Notes: generated by a model not told the origin, from the sequence alone. 64,000 bases of DNA from Branchiostoma floridae (GCF_000003815.2 NC_049995.1:3840330-3904329), one strand, 5' to 3'; positions 37,542 to 48,244 are shown, counted from the first letter of the stretch. Program-made: numbers and translations.

Positions 37542-37776
37542 TGTAGCGTAAATGTTTCACGGTATCCCCGGCCCACGGCTTGTCGATGAGCCTTGCAAGC
37601 AGGCGAAGATTCAGTCGTGGTGTCCCCAGTTCGTGTTTTGAGGCCGGGATTCTGATAAACTTGATTCTCTTCCTCAACACCGGGCACATGCGGACGTGCC
37701 GGACGATCTCACCAGTCACGGGTGACCGTCGGTTTTTCACGTCGCCTTCGCCGTCACTCATCCCAAGATTCGCCAT
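37542..37776 (-). CDS. Possible first coding exon of an unknown gene, minus strand
   Basis: On the minus strand an ATG opens a 78-codon frame beginning MANLGMSDGEGDVKNRR. It contains RHVRMCPVLRKRIKFIRIP and ends at a good donor, ACA|GTAAGA (intron starting at 37541). The stretch is CpG-rich relative to its surroundings, as first exons and promoters often are. Against it: the plus strand is also open here (37580-37864), I recognise no domain, and no second exon with matching phase was found towards lower coordinates. Treat it as a hypothesis only. Confidence 0.25.
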
Positions 37777-38329
37777 TCACTCTGAAGGTGTCTCATGCCT
37801 GTGTAGTGAACTCCTACTCTTTTCTTCCCGGATCATCCTTGCAGTGGGCGTCATGACTGAATAGAACCCTTCCTCTAGTGGCCTTCACCCCGCTCGCGCA
37901 AGTGGTAGGATCCAACCCGCGGCTGCCGGACTGCAGTAGTAGACCACCCACCGGGGTTGCTTACTGTTAACTCCAAGCTCGCAAAACCGTAAGTCACGCC
38001 AGTTCGGACGTTCTTTACTCACTACATAACTTTACTGGTGGATCCTGGATCGTGGTCCCGCTCGGGTAGACGTACTTCATTACGATCTCTACACCGTGAC
38101 CCTTCATTATTATAAACACCTCTGTCGTACGGGATTACCTAACAAGATTGGTAGGGTCAGGATTGCGACTGTCAACACCATCCAGACCCCCTGTCTAATT
38201 GAGTCCTTCTGTGCGCCAACGGACACTAGACTCGCCATATTGAGATAATATGCCTGCCAATATCCAGCGAAGACTGACACCGCCGGCTCGTATTTTGCCA
38301 TGTTCCTGTACCCACAGTTGGTTTCGTGG

Positions 38330-39880
38330 ACAGTGTTTCCTCTCCGGGTTTGAAATGTTGGATCCTACGGACAGTGTTTCCTTACAGGAGTTGGCTCGCC
38401 AAGAGTAACCCCAGCGGTATATTTCCTCACAGCTGGCTAACACTCCTACGGACATATAGTTTCCTCAAAGGAGTTAGCTCGCCAGTTGAACAGTGACACT
38501 CCTACGGACAGTGGTTCCTCACGGTAGTTAGCTCTCCAGTTTAACAGTGACACTCCTAAGGACATAGCTTCCTCACAGGAGTTAGCTAGCCAGTTAAACA
38601 GTGACACTCCTACGGACTTAGTTTCCTCACAGGAGTTAGCTAGCCAGTTCAACAGTGACACTCCTACGGACATAGTTCCTCAAAGGAGTTAGCTAGACAG
38701 TTAAATAGTGACACTCCTACGGACATAGTTCCTCAAAGGAGTTGGCTAACCAGTTAAACAGTGACACTCCTACGGACATAGCTTCCTCAAAGGAGTTAGC
38801 TAACCAGTTAAACAGTGACACTCCTACGGACATAGTTCCTCAAAGGAGTTAGCTAACCAGTTAAACAGTGACACTCCTACGGACTTAGTTTCCTCACAGA
38901 AGTTAGCTAGACAGTTAAATAGTGACACTCCTACGGACAGTGGTTCCTCACAGGAGTTAGCTCGCCAGTTGAACAGTGACACTCCTACGGCCATAGTTCC
39001 TCAAAGGAGTTAGCTAACCAGTTAAATAGTGACACTCCTACGGACTTAGTTTCCTCACAGGAGTTAGCTAGACAGTTAAACAGTGACACTCCTACGGACA
39101 CAGTTTCCTCACAGGAGTTAGCTAACCAGTTAAATAGTGACACTCCTACGGACGGTGGTTCCTCACAGTAGTTAGCTAACCAGTTAAACAGTGACACTCC
39201 TACGGACTTAATTTCCTCACAGGAGTTAGCTAGACCGTTAAACAGTGACACTCCTACGGACATAGTTTCCTCACAGGAGTTTAGCTAGCCAGTTAAATAG
39301 TGACACTCCTACGGATAGAGTTTTCCTCCCAGGAGTTAGCTAGCCAGTTAAATAGCGACACTCCTACGGACAGAATTTTCCTCACAGGAGTTAGCTAGCC
39401 AGTTAAACAGTGACACTCCTACGGACATAGTTTCCTCACAGGAGTTAGCTCACCAGTTAAACAGTGACACTCCTACAGACAGTGGTTCCTCAAAGGAGTT
39501 AGCTAGCCAGTTGAACAGTGACACTCCTACGGACATAGTTCCTCACAGGAGTTACTAGTAGCTAACCAGTTAAACAGTGACACTCCTACGGACTTAGTTT
39601 CCTCACAGGAGTTAGCTAGACAGTTAAATAGTGACACTCCTACGGACAGTGGTTCCTCACAGGAGTTAGCTAACCAGTTAAACAGTGACACTCCTACGGA
39701 CTTAGTTTCCTCACAGGAGTTAGCTAACCAGTTGAACAGTGACACTCCTACGGACTTAGTTTCCCCACAGGAATTAGCTAGACAGTTAAATAGTGACACT
39801 CCTACGGACATAGTTTTCCTCACAGGAGTTAGCTAGCCAGTTAAACAGTGACACTCCTACGGACAGTGGTTCCTCAAAGT
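38330..39880. repeat. 54-bp minisatellite, about 28 copies
   Basis: The unit reads approximately 'actcctacggacatagtttc', then 'ctcacaggagttagctagcc', then 'agttaaacagtgac'. The first two copies at the left edge are degenerate and the rest are well conserved, with alternation between 'catagtttcc', 'cttagtttcc' and 'cagtggttcc' variants. Each unit contains ACTCCT and its complement AGGAGT about 19 bases apart, so every unit could form a small hairpin. Because 54 is a multiple of three, the minus strand yields periodic frames (SVGVSLFNWLANSCEETK), but units of other lengths break the frame repeatedly. The array ends about 260 bp before the first recognisable acetyltransferase exon. Confidence 0.95.
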
Positions 39881-40260
39881 TCAAGATTGCTACCTTCGTA
39901 GACTTCATCTCAAAAGAACTGTTGCTGCTACTATACTACCGACAGCCATTACCTATTCCAGTCACCACCACCCTTCATAGTCTGCCTTTTATGATTGAAG
40001 AAGGAACGTCATCTTTAGATGTAAATTTCACTGTTTAAAATTGACTGATTGTTGTACTTCCTAATTTTCTTTCAACCCGAATAAGGAAAGAAAAAGAAAA
40101 AAAACAAAGTTTACATGTTTTAAAACGTGTATATCGTTTCAGACTGAGCGGCGATCAGATGAACTTCATCAGGAATATTGGCGGGATTCCTGCCAGATCT
40201 ACCATGGGACTTGACACCACTTGAACGTCTCCTCCACCGCCTGCCACACGGGGTCTCACC

Positions 40261-40955
40261 ATGAACTTCTACTCCAAGCTCCAGGTGCGAGGGCACCGCA
40301 CCCCTCGGGAGGCGTCCCACGAGACAGCGCTGAACATCCTCCACGAGCACCTCGGTCTCCTACCCGACCGGGACGCTGCATCTGTGGACACACTCAAGCC
40401 CACACTGATGCAGCTCTCCTTCTTCTACCTATGGGTTGCCGCGATTGCCACGCTGATCATCAGAGTTATCTACCAAAGCATAGTCAAGCTGTTGGAATGG
40501 AAAGACAATGCCGCAAACGCTGCAGATGTACCAAGTGCTGAGGAAAACCAACCAACAAATGTCAACGAGGGGCAAAGATCATCAAATGACACATCTAGCA
40601 ACATCACCGTGAAACAAGCAAGCGATGCTCCCAAAGAAGAATCATTCACCGCTATCAAAGACATTGCTAATGCAAATCAAACAGAAGCTGAATCAACAAC
40701 AGACTTAACTTCAAACGCAGACAAAGAGAGAAACTTCTCCAAAGTCAAACCTCCTCCAAGTTTTGACGATCTACTGAAGTATCTTGTCCTGTTTGGAGGA
40801 ATCCTGCTGTATTTCTACCTGTGTGACTATGACCACATCTTCCCCAGACGGGAACGGACGTACTCCAGGGACCTGTTCTTGTTCCTGTGTGTTCTTCTGG
40901 TCATTGTTGCAGGAGCGTTTACCCTAAAACCATGTCCTGGCACCATACTGAACAG
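40261..40955 (+). CDS. CASD1-like: Cas1p/RWA/CASD1-like O-acetyltransferase, exon A (amino-terminal part)
   Basis: This exon encodes residues 1-231 of a 592-residue product if translation starts at the ATG at 40261. Visible parts: a polar start, a membrane segment at about 50-72, a long polar linker rich in N, S, T, E and D (about 80-168), then membrane segments at about 173-188 and 204-223 separated by the CDYDHIFPRRERTYSRD loop. Residues 12-27 (HRTPREASHETALNIL) line up with the region just after the catalytic His of the SGNH domain in human CASD1. The family O-acetylates glycans in the Golgi. The start is doubtful: an in-frame TGA at 40222-40224 separates this frame from earlier ATGs, and an upstream SGNH exon could instead splice in near 40285 ('ctccag|gtg'). 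The exon ends AACAG before a GC donor, with the codon for Arg232 split. Confidence 0.75.
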
Positions 40956-41484
40956 GCGAGTCTATCTTTATACATAGTTTTAATAACTAGTTTTAATAAC
41001 TAAATTTATATTTCATACCTCCAGGAGTATGTTTGCAGTCGTTGGCATTGCTTTCAGGTGTGTTTGTGTGTTTGCACGTATAATTCAAAATTATTTACAT
41101 GGATTTTGTATGAATTTTGGTATGCTTGAAGTCAATGAAATTCTATGGAAACATATGGCTATTTTGGGCTACCTAGCAGTATTTCCAAGTATTGCAGCAT
41201 TACAGAAATATATCTCAACCTTATATACGTACTGTAGTACGGTCCATTAAACCAGATTCTGCTTCTCTAATGTTGACATATGTATATTGGTATTGTCATG
41301 ATTGCTCCTGTTGGAGACCTTATCAATTCACGACATTAAAAAAACGTTGTATTTGGTAAATAATGTATGAAGATAGGATAAGTACCGATCGTGAATACAT
41401 AACATCCCGTTGCTCGTACTGTAGGATAGTGTAGTTGGTTTCATACAGATAAACTAACTTAAAGACTACACTATCGTTCTGTAG
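40956..41484 (+). other. Intron with GC-AG boundaries
   Basis: The donor is ACAG|GCGAGT and the acceptor 'ttctgtag|GGACC'. Joining them restores [13 protein letters not shown], the family motif, in the correct frame. The only nearby GT (40960) would shift the frame and destroy that motif. GC-AG introns are a minor but established U2-type class and usually have strong flanking consensus, as here. The short frame at 41029-41250 lies inside the intron and is not coding. Confidence 0.8.
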
Positions 41485-41612
41485 GGACCAGACAGAGGAG
41501 TGGAAGGGATGGATGCAGGTCATGTTTGTGTGGTACCACTACTACGCAGCTAAGGAGACTTACAACTACATCAGGGTCTTCATAGCCAGCTATGTGTGGA
41601 TGACAGGATTTG
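41485..41612 (+). CDS. CASD1-like: Cas1p/RWA/CASD1-like O-acetyltransferase, exon B
   Basis: A 128-nt internal exon encodes the end of Arg232, residues 233-274 and the first base of Gly275. It carries the most conserved block of the family, [11 protein letters not shown], followed by a membrane segment with [12 protein letters not shown], then [15 protein letters not shown]. Charged and aromatic residues in this block (WKGW, YHYY, the R of IR) are shared by plant RWA and fungal Cas1p. Acceptor 'gttctgtag' and donor TTTG|GTACGT are both good. The phases fit exons A and C without a stop. Confidence 0.92.
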
Positions 41613-42195
41613 GTACGTTTCAGCCATGGGGTATCTACTTTTTCGCAATAAATATCTTGTTATTTTATGAAAGCTTTAAAGAAACTGTGTTGGAAGGTCC
41701 GTACTAAAAATACTGCTTTAACTTGAACCACACACAAGGCCACTCACCAAGGTTTCTACTGTGCCCATCGATCCTCGTCAGATATTCGATTGACGTGCAC
41801 TGATCTTTTGGATGTATGACGTCAGGAGTAGGTCAAAGGTGACCGGAAGTCTGTATCTGCGACCGTTCCGCTTCAATTCATAAGGCTCTGTAAGAAAAAA
41901 AGAAACTTTCAGTATATTGTCTGTGCAAATCTTGATGCTAAGTTCAGTTGATGGATGATCGTCACAGGCCAGTACGACAGTGACGTATCATCAACCTTTG
42001 CTAACAGCTTCAGGCTGTCTAAAGCTATTCATCTTTAAGAATATCTTCTAACATCTTAGATGTCAGCAATGTTGTTAAAGTAAGATCTGCACATTTTTCA
42101 ATGCCTAGAAATGTTTGTGTACACATAATCAGAATGGTATTTTAAGATTATCTGCTTCAAAGATAAGCATGGATAATTTTGAACTTTTCTCCCAG
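41613..42195 (+). other. Intron, GT-AG
   Basis: Donor G|GTACGT and acceptor 'cttttctcccag|GTAATTTC', phase 1, restoring TGFG-NFSFFW. It contains no recognised repeat. Confidence 0.85.
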
Positions 42196-43151
42196 GTAAT
42201 TTCTCATTCTTCTGGGTGCGGAAGGACTATTCCCTCTGGAGGCTCCTGAAGATGCTGTTCCGTCTCAACTTCCTGGTGGTGTGTGTCTGTGTGGTCACCA
42301 ACAATGAGTACATGCTGTACTACATCTGCGCCATGCACACCTACTGGTTCCTGTCTGTCTACGCCTTCATGCGCGTCCTGTCCTCATGGAACCAGCACCG
42401 CTGGAAAATGGCGGCTAAGTTCCTCGTCTACTTCGTCTGTAACACCGTCATCTTCGATGTACCTCATGTCGGGGAAACGCTGTTCACTCCGTTCAAGTTC
42501 ATCCTGGGGTACAAGGGAGGCATGCACGAGTGGATGTTCCGAGCAGGTCTCGACCACCACGCCACTCTCCTAGGGATGCTCTGTGCGTACAACTACCCAA
42601 ACTACGAAAAACTACTCAACTACCTAGAGAGGAAGTTTACAGCCCCTTACAAGACAGTGCTAGCCGTGGCAGCGAAGTTTGTACTGAGTGTTGCTTTTGC
42701 CGCTGCTTTGTATCTATGGCAAACAAACATAATGTATAAAGAAAAGTTTGAGTACAACGCCATCCATCCCTACACATCGTGGATCCCTATCCTTTCTTAT
42801 ATCTTCTTCAGGAACCTTTTCCCTCTGATGAGATCCTATCACCTGGACTTGTTCGCTTGGCTGGGAAAAATCACGTTAGAGACCTACATCTCACAACTTC
42901 ACGTGTACATGCAGGACAACGCAAGACAACTCATTGTGTACATTCCAGGATACCCACTTGTAAATTTCCTAATCGCAACCATAATCTACGTAACAATATC
43001 GTACTTCTTGTTCCACTTGACAACGGAATTCAGTGCATATCTTCTTCTCAAAGACTTGAAAGTAATCCTGAAGAAAGTTGCCGTCTTAAGTATACTAGTA
43101 TGCTTGGCTGTGCTGTTGGCATTTGCTACCAAAAGAGCATGGTTTCTTTGA
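42196..43151 (+). CDS. CASD1-like: Cas1p/RWA/CASD1-like O-acetyltransferase, exon C (carboxyl-terminal part)
   Basis: A 956-nt terminal exon encodes the rest of Gly275 and residues 276-592, ending in TGA. It opens with NFSFFWVRKDYSLWRL and RLNFLVV, then NNEYMLYYICAMHTYW (about 310-325), FRAGLDHH (389-396), NAIHPYTSWIPI (462-473) and FAWLGKITLETYISQLH (494-510). It contains roughly eight hydrophobic membrane spans, ending with one at about 568-584 and a short cytosolic tail. These are the landmarks of the multi-pass acyltransferase half of the Cas1p/RWA/CASD1 family, which uses acetyl-CoA to O-acetylate Golgi glycans or polysaccharides. The motifs match plant RWA and fungal Cas1p more closely than human CASD1. 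The natural substrate cannot be read from sequence: sialic acid, as for human CASD1, is possible but not shown. Confidence 0.95.
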
Positions 43152-44182
43152 GAGAAGAAATAGACAAACAATGCTTAATGTGCTTCGTAAGAGAGAGTAT
43201 ATTTTATACACTGATATCAAATTGAAAAAGAGCCTGGAAGGATTTTCTAATATCGCTACATGAATGATAATCATGCGCAGTCTATATCATTCATTGTTCA
43301 CAACGATGAACAAAGAAAGTCAGTTGTCATCAATATAGAGGTTCACGATTCTAAGTACGCATGCGCATCGAAATGCATTGTGGGTAATTTTCAAACGTGA
43401 AGACCCTGAGACATAACCAAAGCACGTATATATATTTGTTGTGCAAATCGAGACAATAGTCGAGACAAGAGCTGTCTACAAGATAGGGACATTACCTTTG
43501 GCATATTACTCACAACACATTTACTGCATATACAGTGCGTACTTTGATTCGCAAACCTTCTTATGCAATATCATTGTTATGTACTAGAATTGGGGAAATA
43601 TTAATAGAGACTTGATCAGTTTAATTCTATCTTCGTCATATCAACTAGGACATGTGATAATATTTGGACACTTGGCGATTTCAAAGCTGCCTGGATGCAA
43701 TGATTTAGATGTTAGGTGACATGTAGTACTTTTCAGAACGTTCATGAACCACAGAAATATGACAGCATAATCTTGATAATAATGGGCTACAGTAAACTAT
43801 TTTTCTATATATTGCACGTATGTAAACATGGAAAATTATCATTCATATGTTAATGTGCAAGTGGCAACTTAGTTATCTTTAAAAACGTCAATATAGGCTT
43901 GACTGAGGTACATGTAGTTCCGACATTTGGCAACAGATTTAATATGATAATTTAATTTTAGTTTCATGCTCGTGCAAGTAAAAAGCGAACATAATTGTCT
44001 TTATATTGTTTCAACGTTGAACGAATGTGAAATACCACGGGTAACGATGAAGTATGTATTGAATAATATTTCCATCCATTGCAAGATTATTACAGCTGAT
44101 ATGATTTCTCACTCTCTGGTGTTTCAATTATTTGATGTATGTGATTCTCTTTTGATTTTATTCGTAGCAAACGAGACGTCTG

Positions 44183-44188
44183 AATAAA
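44183..44188 (+). promoter_or_regulatory. Candidate polyadenylation signal
   Basis: AATAAA about 1.03 kb after the stop codon of the acetyltransferase. The sequence between is AT-rich and free of recognised repeats. Confidence 0.4.
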
Positions 44189-44499
44189 GAAAATTGAAAT
44201 ATCTAATATTCAAGAATCTTTTCTAGTCGTTGGTTGGACGTGTCTATGTTCGATCGTACTATACGATGTTACAACATTCATTTCAACACTTATAAAAGCT
44301 ACCAAAAGGATATTTTCTTCTTTTTTAACTGGTAGCAGCCTCGCACTTTGGTTCCGGTTCAATTCTGGATAGGACATATCGGTTTGGGCTGCACTCATCG
44401 TTCAGAAGCGGCGTAATATGGAGAGGTGTGCGATAGAAAAGGGGGCAAGCAAACCCTTCATGTCAAAAAATGCGACTGAAACAGGTGCATTTTTTGGAA

Positions 44500-44795
44500 A
44501 CCGGTGCAAATTACGTTGGGTAGAGTGTTCGCATTGCATTCGGTAAGTCGTGAGTTCGATCCCTGGCCGAGTCATACTAAAGACTTTAAAAATGGTACAT
44601 GCTTCTTTCTCTGCTTACCACACAGCATTCGAGAAAGAGTATGGGAGTTGATCACACAGACCACTACCAGTGGACTAGCCCCTGCTGTAGTGATTGCAGA
44701 ACGTTGTATGGCCCATGGCTACTGAAACGGAGATGGGCGCCGCCCTGTGCACCATCAGGCGCGGGAAGGACTTTGACTGTAACTAATAGTATCTA
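44500..44795 (+). mobile_element. tRNA-derived SINE
   Basis: The head has an A-box-like GGGTAGAGTG followed by GCATTCGGTAAGTCG, then a B box (GAGTTCGATCCCTGG at about 44552-44566) with tRNA spacing. A conserved body follows, with 'ggagatgggcgccgccctgt', 'gcaccatcaggcgcgggaag' and 'gactttgactgtaacta'. This layout is that of tRNA-derived SINEs known in amphioxus. Open frames across it are not genes. Confidence 0.7.
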
Positions 44796-44821
44796 ATACC
44801 AGCTCAAAAAAGAACAAGAAA

Positions 44822-45105
44822 CAGCCATGACTTCAAGTACCAGAGTTACCAAGCTAGGATTGATGTGTTCAAAAATTCGTACTTTCCCAGAACTATCGTA
44901 GAGTGGAACTTGTTATCACCAAGCACAGTAGGGGCATCTTCTCTGGATAGTTTTAAAGAACGCTTGCAGATAGATGTGCAGAAGTTAGGTGTGACGGATC
45001 GGTTAGTGTTATATAACCAGCTGCTGCCGCACCGCGTGCCTGCGAAGCTGGTGTGTTACGCCGAAGGGCGGTTATACCGGCTATATAGATACAGATACAG
45101 ATACA
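44822..45105 (+). mobile_element. 5'-truncated non-LTR retrotransposon: end of reverse-transcriptase ORF plus tail
   Basis: The frame HDFKYQSYQARIDVFKNSYF continues as PRTIVEWNLLSPSTVGASS and LDSFKERL. The FFPRTxxEWNxLP...SLxxFKxxL pattern is the recognisable carboxyl end of reverse transcriptases of Jockey/CR1/L2-type LINEs. After it comes 'ataaccagctgctgccgcac', then 'gcctgcgaagctggtgtgtt', and the element ends in 'ccggctatatagatacagat' with a short (gatacA)n tail. All upstream domains are missing, so it is a dead fragment. The open frame running on to 45212 crosses the element boundary. Confidence 0.85.
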
Positions 45106-45109
45106 GACT

Positions 45110-47100
45110 GGCTGAAATAGCAAGAAAATATGCTGCCCTAAGTGCCAAGAGGTACTGCAAGGGTTTGAAGGAACGATCGGAAAGTTGTCAAAGCCCGTCT
45201 CCTCACACCTAATTAGTAACAACATTTTCCAATATGAAGTCGGAGACAGCGGCTCTCTCTGGTAATACGTCAAGGAGTCGTCTGAGGACACCGGTTATAA
45301 GATCCAAGAAAGGCACGGAGAAAGGACGTAAAGGAAAATTGCACCAAAGTTCTATCCATCTATTCTATCTGTTAATACCAATCCATGGGTCTTGTTTAAA
45401 GAAATGTCCTTGGATGATTACACAGCCAATGATATGTTGTTACGATAACTCTATTAACCCAAGGGTCTGTACGTCCTCCCATCTTCTGTGTTTAACAAAT
45501 GATAATGCCAAAGCATATAAGTAAATCATGACCAGTTATAATAGAAATTTCCGTCTCATGAGGCAGTTCCTGATATTCAAAACGTACTTTCATTACCTTT
45601 TATCTATGGGTTTTAACGGAAACTGTGGAATGGGATATCTTTTTCAATCTAAATGTGTAATTGCGTTGGAGTTGTGGGACTTAGTTTACAAAGTGTATGC
45701 TGCAGAAATCGGAAGAAGAGATACATTTAAAACTTTGAGTGGGCTATAATTGCAAAACGAGATCTTTATATATGAAATACCATTCCTAATTGCCCTGGTC
45801 CCGATAGTATATCAACAGTAGATTGTCTTGTCTGTGCGCAGTGGCCCGCAGCGGCCGCCAAGTACTGTGTTATACCGCTAATAAGCCCCTACTGACAGCA
45901 TTAGTGAAGGCTGCAGATCAGACAAGCAGATTCCATAATGTGTGACTGTGTATGAGTCGGCAAAAACGATTATTAGTCTAAAAAAGATCAACACGGATGG
46001 CGTCCATGGAAAACATTGCCCATTAATATAAAGAGAAATGGTGTGACTAAAGTCACTAGCAAGCATGACGAATTGCGTGCGTGCGTTGTGACGAGATTCT
46101 TGTATGATGTAGTACTTTGAATAGTAACGTATGAATGGTAATGTTACAATAATTTTCTAAATGACACTATTATTTAGAGCTTGAAGAGACATTTAGAAGT
46201 GCAATCTCGCCAGGTTTAAATCATAGTTCACAACTCAAGCAAATCCATCATTACCAGCATTAGTTCAGTGTAAATTAGCTGTAGACACCCAGGCATTAGG
46301 ATACACAAGGCAACCGTTACTCAAGTAGTTGGATATATCGTGGAAACGGTCAGACGTTTCAGGCAGCCTCCACTACCCTTTGCTTGCCAATGCCTGAGTA
46401 GATCTGTAGTCCTATCAAGACGTGGACTGTTATGAAAATTAAGTTATGAAGACAAATTAACAATATGCTTAGGTTCAAAATCAGGCGGGTCCATAGTCCA
46501 TATACATTTCAGGACAGATCTTATGTCCTTTTTTTCTAGAAGTTTGCTTTCAAACTAGGTCATTGACACATACAAACATATCGGGCGTGCAGGCAAGAAT
46601 AAAGCGATGTCATTGAACCCTATGTAGGGTTTACCGAAGGATAAAATTGAATACAGGCCCTACCAGACCAACCCAAAAGGTTTTCCCTAGTTCCAGGGAC
46701 AAGCTAGAGGGTACCATATTGCTCGATCGGCACTAGTGCACCTGCATCGTGATCAGTAAGGCAGGGGTCAGTTTCCGAGGGCGTGTGCGTTCTGTGTCGA
46801 TGACTCCATCCGGTGTTGAGTGCAAGAGGTCATCGTGAGATGATGGCGAGGGATGTGTGGCGGCAGGATTGATTATGTTGGGTCGGTGAACCGGGTGAGA
46901 ATCGTCACGGAAGTTACCGTGAATCACTCATTGTTCTGAAAGACCATTTGTTCAAACGGCAGCTCTCAATGCATACCATCCGTTAGCATGAAAGTTTTGG
47001 TAAGGGGCATTATGACAAACTAAGCTTTCCTTAACCGACACTGAGGGAACGTTGGGACACCCATTTTTTGCTACCTCCGTCAATCTTGTTCACGACATGG
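45110..47100. other. Non-coding sequence
   Basis: No exon, RNA gene or recognisable repeat copy was found. Confidence 0.4.
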
Positions 47101-47126
47101 ACCTGTCTACTGCAGCTTCTGGAGCG

Positions 47127-47146
47127 TGACGTCAGAGTCACGTGAC
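47127..47146. promoter_or_regulatory. Adjacent CRE and E-box palindromes
   Basis: A full cAMP-response element TGACGTCA (47127-47134) lies two bases from GTCACGTGAC (47137-47146), the palindromic site bound by MITF/TFE/USF-type bHLH-zip factors. The setting is locally GC-rich (47060-47220), but no transcript start can be assigned nearby. Confidence 0.3.
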
Positions 47147-47149
47147 TGC

Positions 47150-48240
47150 AGCAGCGGGTCATAGGTGCCAGATAACCTATGTCGCCACCCGTCTCAAATA
47201 CCTACGGGCACACAAGAACAAAAACATCCTCACACACCGAAAATAAAACTTCCGTACACGTACACGTGTAGTCATGATTCTTTAAAGTTCATTAGTCAGA
47301 ACATGGTGATATTTGCGCATTAACAAGATAACGTCTACGGTATACTTCCAGTAATTGGCAGCGTCAGCACCGTAACCAATTGTAAACCGTTTGTCTTTTG
47401 AAATAAGCAACTAGTTCCGGTAAAGAATTACGTACACACATTCGTAATTGCCATGTAGCTAAATATGACATCATATTAGGTTTGAAATATCACCGAATAC
47501 ATTGCAAAACATTTACTCTAGTTAGAAAACTCTTTTATTTTTCACAGTATGAAAATAGTGATGGATGGTAGTTTTATCAAAAGATTTCTAATTCTAACAC
47601 ACAAATATCCAACAAAGGCCAAGATTGCATATCTTAGTCAGTGCCTTGGAGACCTTGTCACGATTGATCAACTGATTTCGGACCTGAAAAGGTTACTTTC
47701 TCCGCCTTAAAATTGATCTAGTGACGTCTATAGTTCTTCACTGTTTGTTTTGATCATGGAGATAGATCTTACAACGTTGGAGCCAGGCGCAGTAAGAATG
47801 AAAAATTAGACCCAATTTACAACCGATTTGCCAAAATATACGCCAGACGATCGTGCAGATATTACAAAAATGATATCACATCAAAATGAAGACTGTAGCA
47901 TGTCCAGGACAAAAGATATAAAACATATTTTGCTGTAGTACCAATAGCAGCCGCTAGGTTGCTCAGAATCGAACTTAACCTTAATTTGTGTTCCCAAAAT
48001 TTACCAACATGCCTACTACATGTATCATTACAATCAATCGAGACTTTCCGTGTTATTCTAACTACCAATAAAAGAAAACACGCACAAACAGGCGCACACG
48101 ACAAGAAACAATGTTTTGATATTGTATGAAGGTGAGTATGACAAACGTCGATGAAGGTTAGACATCCAGGTAATAAGATACGCCAGGTAAGAAGTTACCC
48201 AAGCAACCGGGTATGATTTTAAAAACGGTTATATATTTCA
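47150..48240. other. Non-coding sequence with a family D fragment
   Basis: Positions 47893-47960 resemble part of family D ('catgtccaggacaaaagat', compare 61303-61320). No gene is supported. Confidence 0.4.
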
Positions 48241-48244
48241 GACA

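Larger units (their letters stand above)
40143..44188 (+). other. CASD1-like: Predicted transcription unit of the Cas1p/RWA/CASD1-like acetyltransferase
   Basis: Three exons join in frame with consensus boundaries: an exon ending at 40955, then 41485-41612, then 42196-43151. Introns are 529 and 583 nt. The 5' edge given is the first plausible acceptor ('cgtttcag' ending at 40142), so at least one further exon, coding or untranslated, lies upstream and was not identified. An AATAAA hexamer at 44183-44188 is a candidate polyadenylation signal, implying a 3' untranslated region of about 1 kb. A SINE and a LINE fragment follow. No promoter could be assigned; the minisatellite at 38.3-39.9 kb would lie in the intron or promoter region immediately upstream. 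Confidence 0.7.

Noticed and set aside
38446-39823. Minus-strand frames encoding an 18-residue repeat (SVGVSLFNWLANSCEETK)
   Set aside because: They arise because the minisatellite unit is 54 bp. The frame breaks wherever a unit is not 54 bp, and no start, signal or flanking exon supports a protein.
40221-40541. 106-codon frame overlapping exon A
   Set aside because: Different frame from the family-matching one; it ends before the conserved membrane segments.
42283-43225. Additional plus-strand frames inside exon C
   Set aside because: They are alternative frames of the acetyltransferase exon.
43355-43395. Promoter-like words 'acgcatgcgca' and 'gcattgtgggtaa'
   Set aside because: They resemble NRF1 and ZNF143-type sites, but a related 'gcattgtgg' phrase occurs in a duplicated block at 37.4 kb. 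The position lies in the acetyltransferase 3' region, so a repeat origin is more likely.
44865-45212. 115-codon frame as a host gene
   Set aside because: The first part is the end of a LINE reverse transcriptase and the middle is its tail repeat. The remainder is read-through into flanking DNA.
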